Below, in pieces: positions 62,690 to 64,000 of a stretch of 64,000 nt of DNA; the first letter of the stretch is position 1, and every line of letters starts with the position of its first letter. The translations under genes were made by a program, and so were the position numbers. The notes beneath the pieces were generated by a model. The model did no database searches, had not been told where the DNA came from, and worked only from the letters and a program-made list of their open reading frames with translations. The stretch covers positions 62,001 to 126,000 of the forward strand of contig JAFTWX010000077.1 of NCBI GenBank assembly GCA_017465095.1, read 5' to 3'. The DNA comes from Lachnospiraceae bacterium. GTDB taxonomy: Bacteria > Bacillota > Clostridia > Lachnospirales > Lachnospiraceae.

Positions 62690-64000
62690 TTATTTAATTT
62701 TTACTTTCTTGCCCTGTCCTTTTTTGAACAGTTTCTTGTATGTTCCTTTTTTGCTGTTCGGAACATCAATCACAGCTTTCTTATAAATACCCTTAAACGC
62801 ATTCTTTCCGACCTTTGTAACCACTTTACTCTTTACATTGATCTTTTTCAGTTTCTTACAGTTGTAGAAAGCCTTACTTCCGATGGAAGTCACTTTCTTC
62901 GGAATTGTAATCTTTGCCAACGAACTGCAATTCGCAAAGGCTGAATTTCCGATCTTCGTAAGCTTTGCACTGGAACTGATGGAAACCGTTGTAAGCGCTT
63001 TACATCCACTGAATGCACTCGTTCCGATTTCCTTGATTTTCTTAGGAAGCGTTACTTTCTGCAACGATGTACACTTATAAAATGCTTTTTTACCGATCTT
63101 GGTTACATTCTTTCCGACAGAAACAGAAGTAATGGTGGTATTTCCGCTGAACGCATTGTTTGCAACTTCCGTTACCTTGCACGGATATCCGTTCACCATC
63201 ATCGTATCCGGAATCACTACTGTGGCAGCACCGGTCTTCGGTGCAACATAAACAGCTTCACCCGGATCATTTTTCGTCGGCTTCTTAGTTACCTGCACGG
63301 TTTCTCCTGTTTCCGTAACTGTCGGATCATCTGTAGAAATCGGCGGATACGTCACATCATATGTACTTCTGAAATCTTTTGTCGTTCCGTTTGACAGCTT
63401 CACTGTTACCGTAAATGTAACCTTGACTTTTTCCGTCGTCACCTTGTGAATCGTCACATTTCCGTTTGCATCAATCGACGCAACCGACGGATTATCCGAT
63501 TTATATGTAATTACGTTATCGGATATCTTCGAAAGGTTCGCAAGATTTCCGTCTGCTCTGGAAACCTTCTGCTTGAGACAGTTTTCAACCGTCTCAAGTA
63601 CGGAGAACTTATCTCCCACCTTGACACCCTTCTTATATTCTTCCGGAACGCTGAGCTTAATATTGCTGATATCCGGTTTTACTTTAATCTTCCATGTCGT
63701 TTTGATGTTCGGACGCTCTTCCGGATAAATCGTGATTACCGCATCGCCCGCACCGACCGGCTTAATCTCAAATGCCTTATTATCCGTCAATTTCGCCGTC
63801 AGTTTCCATGAAGAAGCCGTTTGTTCTTTCACATCATTTGTCGTCTTTGCAACCACAACTGCCGGATTGCTTGACTCGATAATCAAGTTAGCCGTTTCAG
63901 GCTGCCAGTTGGTATCAACCGCACAATTGATTTTATACCACAATTTCTTTGTTGTATTTCCGTTTGGAACTTCCCATACAGTCTCTCCGGCTGTCTGATG
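62690..64000 (-). CDS. BspA-like leucine-rich-repeat surface protein, 3' part
   Basis: The frame is open to the right edge; the first in-frame start-like codon in the window (TTG at 63943) is internal, and 19 further codons precede it. The visible 436 residues have Ig-like Big_2 domain(s) (with NPSVASIDANGNVTI near the middle), a Thr/Pro linker, then about six BspA-type repeats of 23 residues (patterns IGKKAFYKCTSLQKVTLP and IGNSAFANCSSLAKITIP). The C-terminus is very basic (KKLFKKGQGKKVKIK), and no anchor or sortase motif is seen. Probably secreted and cell-surface bound. The N-terminus and signal lie outside the window. Confidence 0.88.
   Translation of the reverse strand, partial: HQTAGETVWEVPNGNTTKKLWYKINCAVDTNWQPETANLIIESSNPAVVVAKTTNDVKEQTASSWKLTAKLTDNKAFEIKPVGAGDAVITIYPEERPNIKTTWKIKVKPDISNIKLSVPEEYKKGVKVGDKFSVLETVENCLKQKVSRADGNLANLSKISDNVITYKSDNPSVASIDANGNVTIHKVTTEKVKVTFTVTVKLSNGTTKDFRSTYDVTYPPISTDDPTVTETGETVQVTKKPTKNDPGEAVYVAPKTGAATVVIPDTMMVNGYPCKVTEVANNAFSGNTTITSVSVGKNVTKIGKKAFYKCTSLQKVTLPKKIKEIGTSAFSGCKALTTVSISSSAKLTKIGNSAFANCSSLAKITIPKKVTSIGSKAFYNCKKLKKINVKSKVVTKVGKNAFKGIYKKAVIDVPNSKKGTYKKLFKKGQGKKVKIK

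Noticed and set aside
63943-63943. Start of the BspA-like gene at 63943
   Set aside because: The codon is TTG within an open frame that continues to the right edge, so the true start lies outside the window.
1-64000. tRNA, rRNA, CRISPR, insertion sequence, prophage
   Set aside because: None seen on either strand; all genes are co-oriented and of similar composition, with no transposase or integrase.

Overview
The window is a 64 kb stretch in which all 60 genes I can support lie on the minus strand, so transcription runs from position 64000 towards 1. Gene content and family resemblances point to a motile, Gram-positive anaerobe of the class Clostridia, most likely Lachnospiraceae: CodY, a sigma-D type flagellar sigma factor, FliY with a CheC-like part, CheC/CheD, no outer-membrane secretin and a BspA-like leucine-rich-repeat surface protein. 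The species cannot be told from the sequence.

In order of transcription: (1) 64000-62690, the 3' part of a BspA-like surface protein with its terminator. (2) 62395-43088, a type IV pilus or type II secretion-like operon with a good sigma-A promoter: assembly ATPase, platform protein, two major-type pilins, prepilin peptidase, a PilM-PilN fusion, PilO, then a set of unusually large pseudopilins (448, 811, 180 and 832 residues) and a 1645-residue exported protein. (3) topA and codY, each with its own promoter. (4) 39742-5376, a nearly complete fla/che cluster: rod, MS ring, switch, export ATPase, hook, stator, export gate, FlhF/FlhG, PilZ brake, chemotaxis proteins, sigma factor, and several conserved genes of unknown role. 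An imperfect hairpin and a sigma-A promoter between flgE and motA appear to split it into an early rod/hook unit and a motor/export/chemotaxis unit. (5) rpsB-tsf, whose promoter is embedded in the terminator that ends the flagellar cluster. (6) A tail of cell-surface and signalling genes: a DUF3592-like membrane protein, a GGDEF diguanylate cyclase, a polysaccharide deacetylase, and the start of an acidic, probably bactofilin-type protein that runs off the left edge.

The order topA - codY - flgB ... sigD - swrB-like - rpsB - tsf is the order of Bacillus subtilis, with the codV/clpQ/clpY genes missing and motAB, fapA and pilZ added. Cyclic di-GMP links appear in the GGDEF enzyme (inhibitory site intact) and the PilZ protein (binding motifs intact). 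Flagellin, FliD, FlgK/L, FlgM, FlgN, CheR, receptors and PilT are not in the window. No tRNA, rRNA, CRISPR array, insertion sequence or prophage was seen. No gene-free stretch exceeds 300 bases; the longest (62396-62689) holds a terminator, a promoter and a structured leader.

The least described part is the pilus operon with its giant minor pilins and the 1645-residue partner protein. The neatest regulatory observation is that the promoters of rpsB and codY are both built into the terminator hairpin of the preceding gene.
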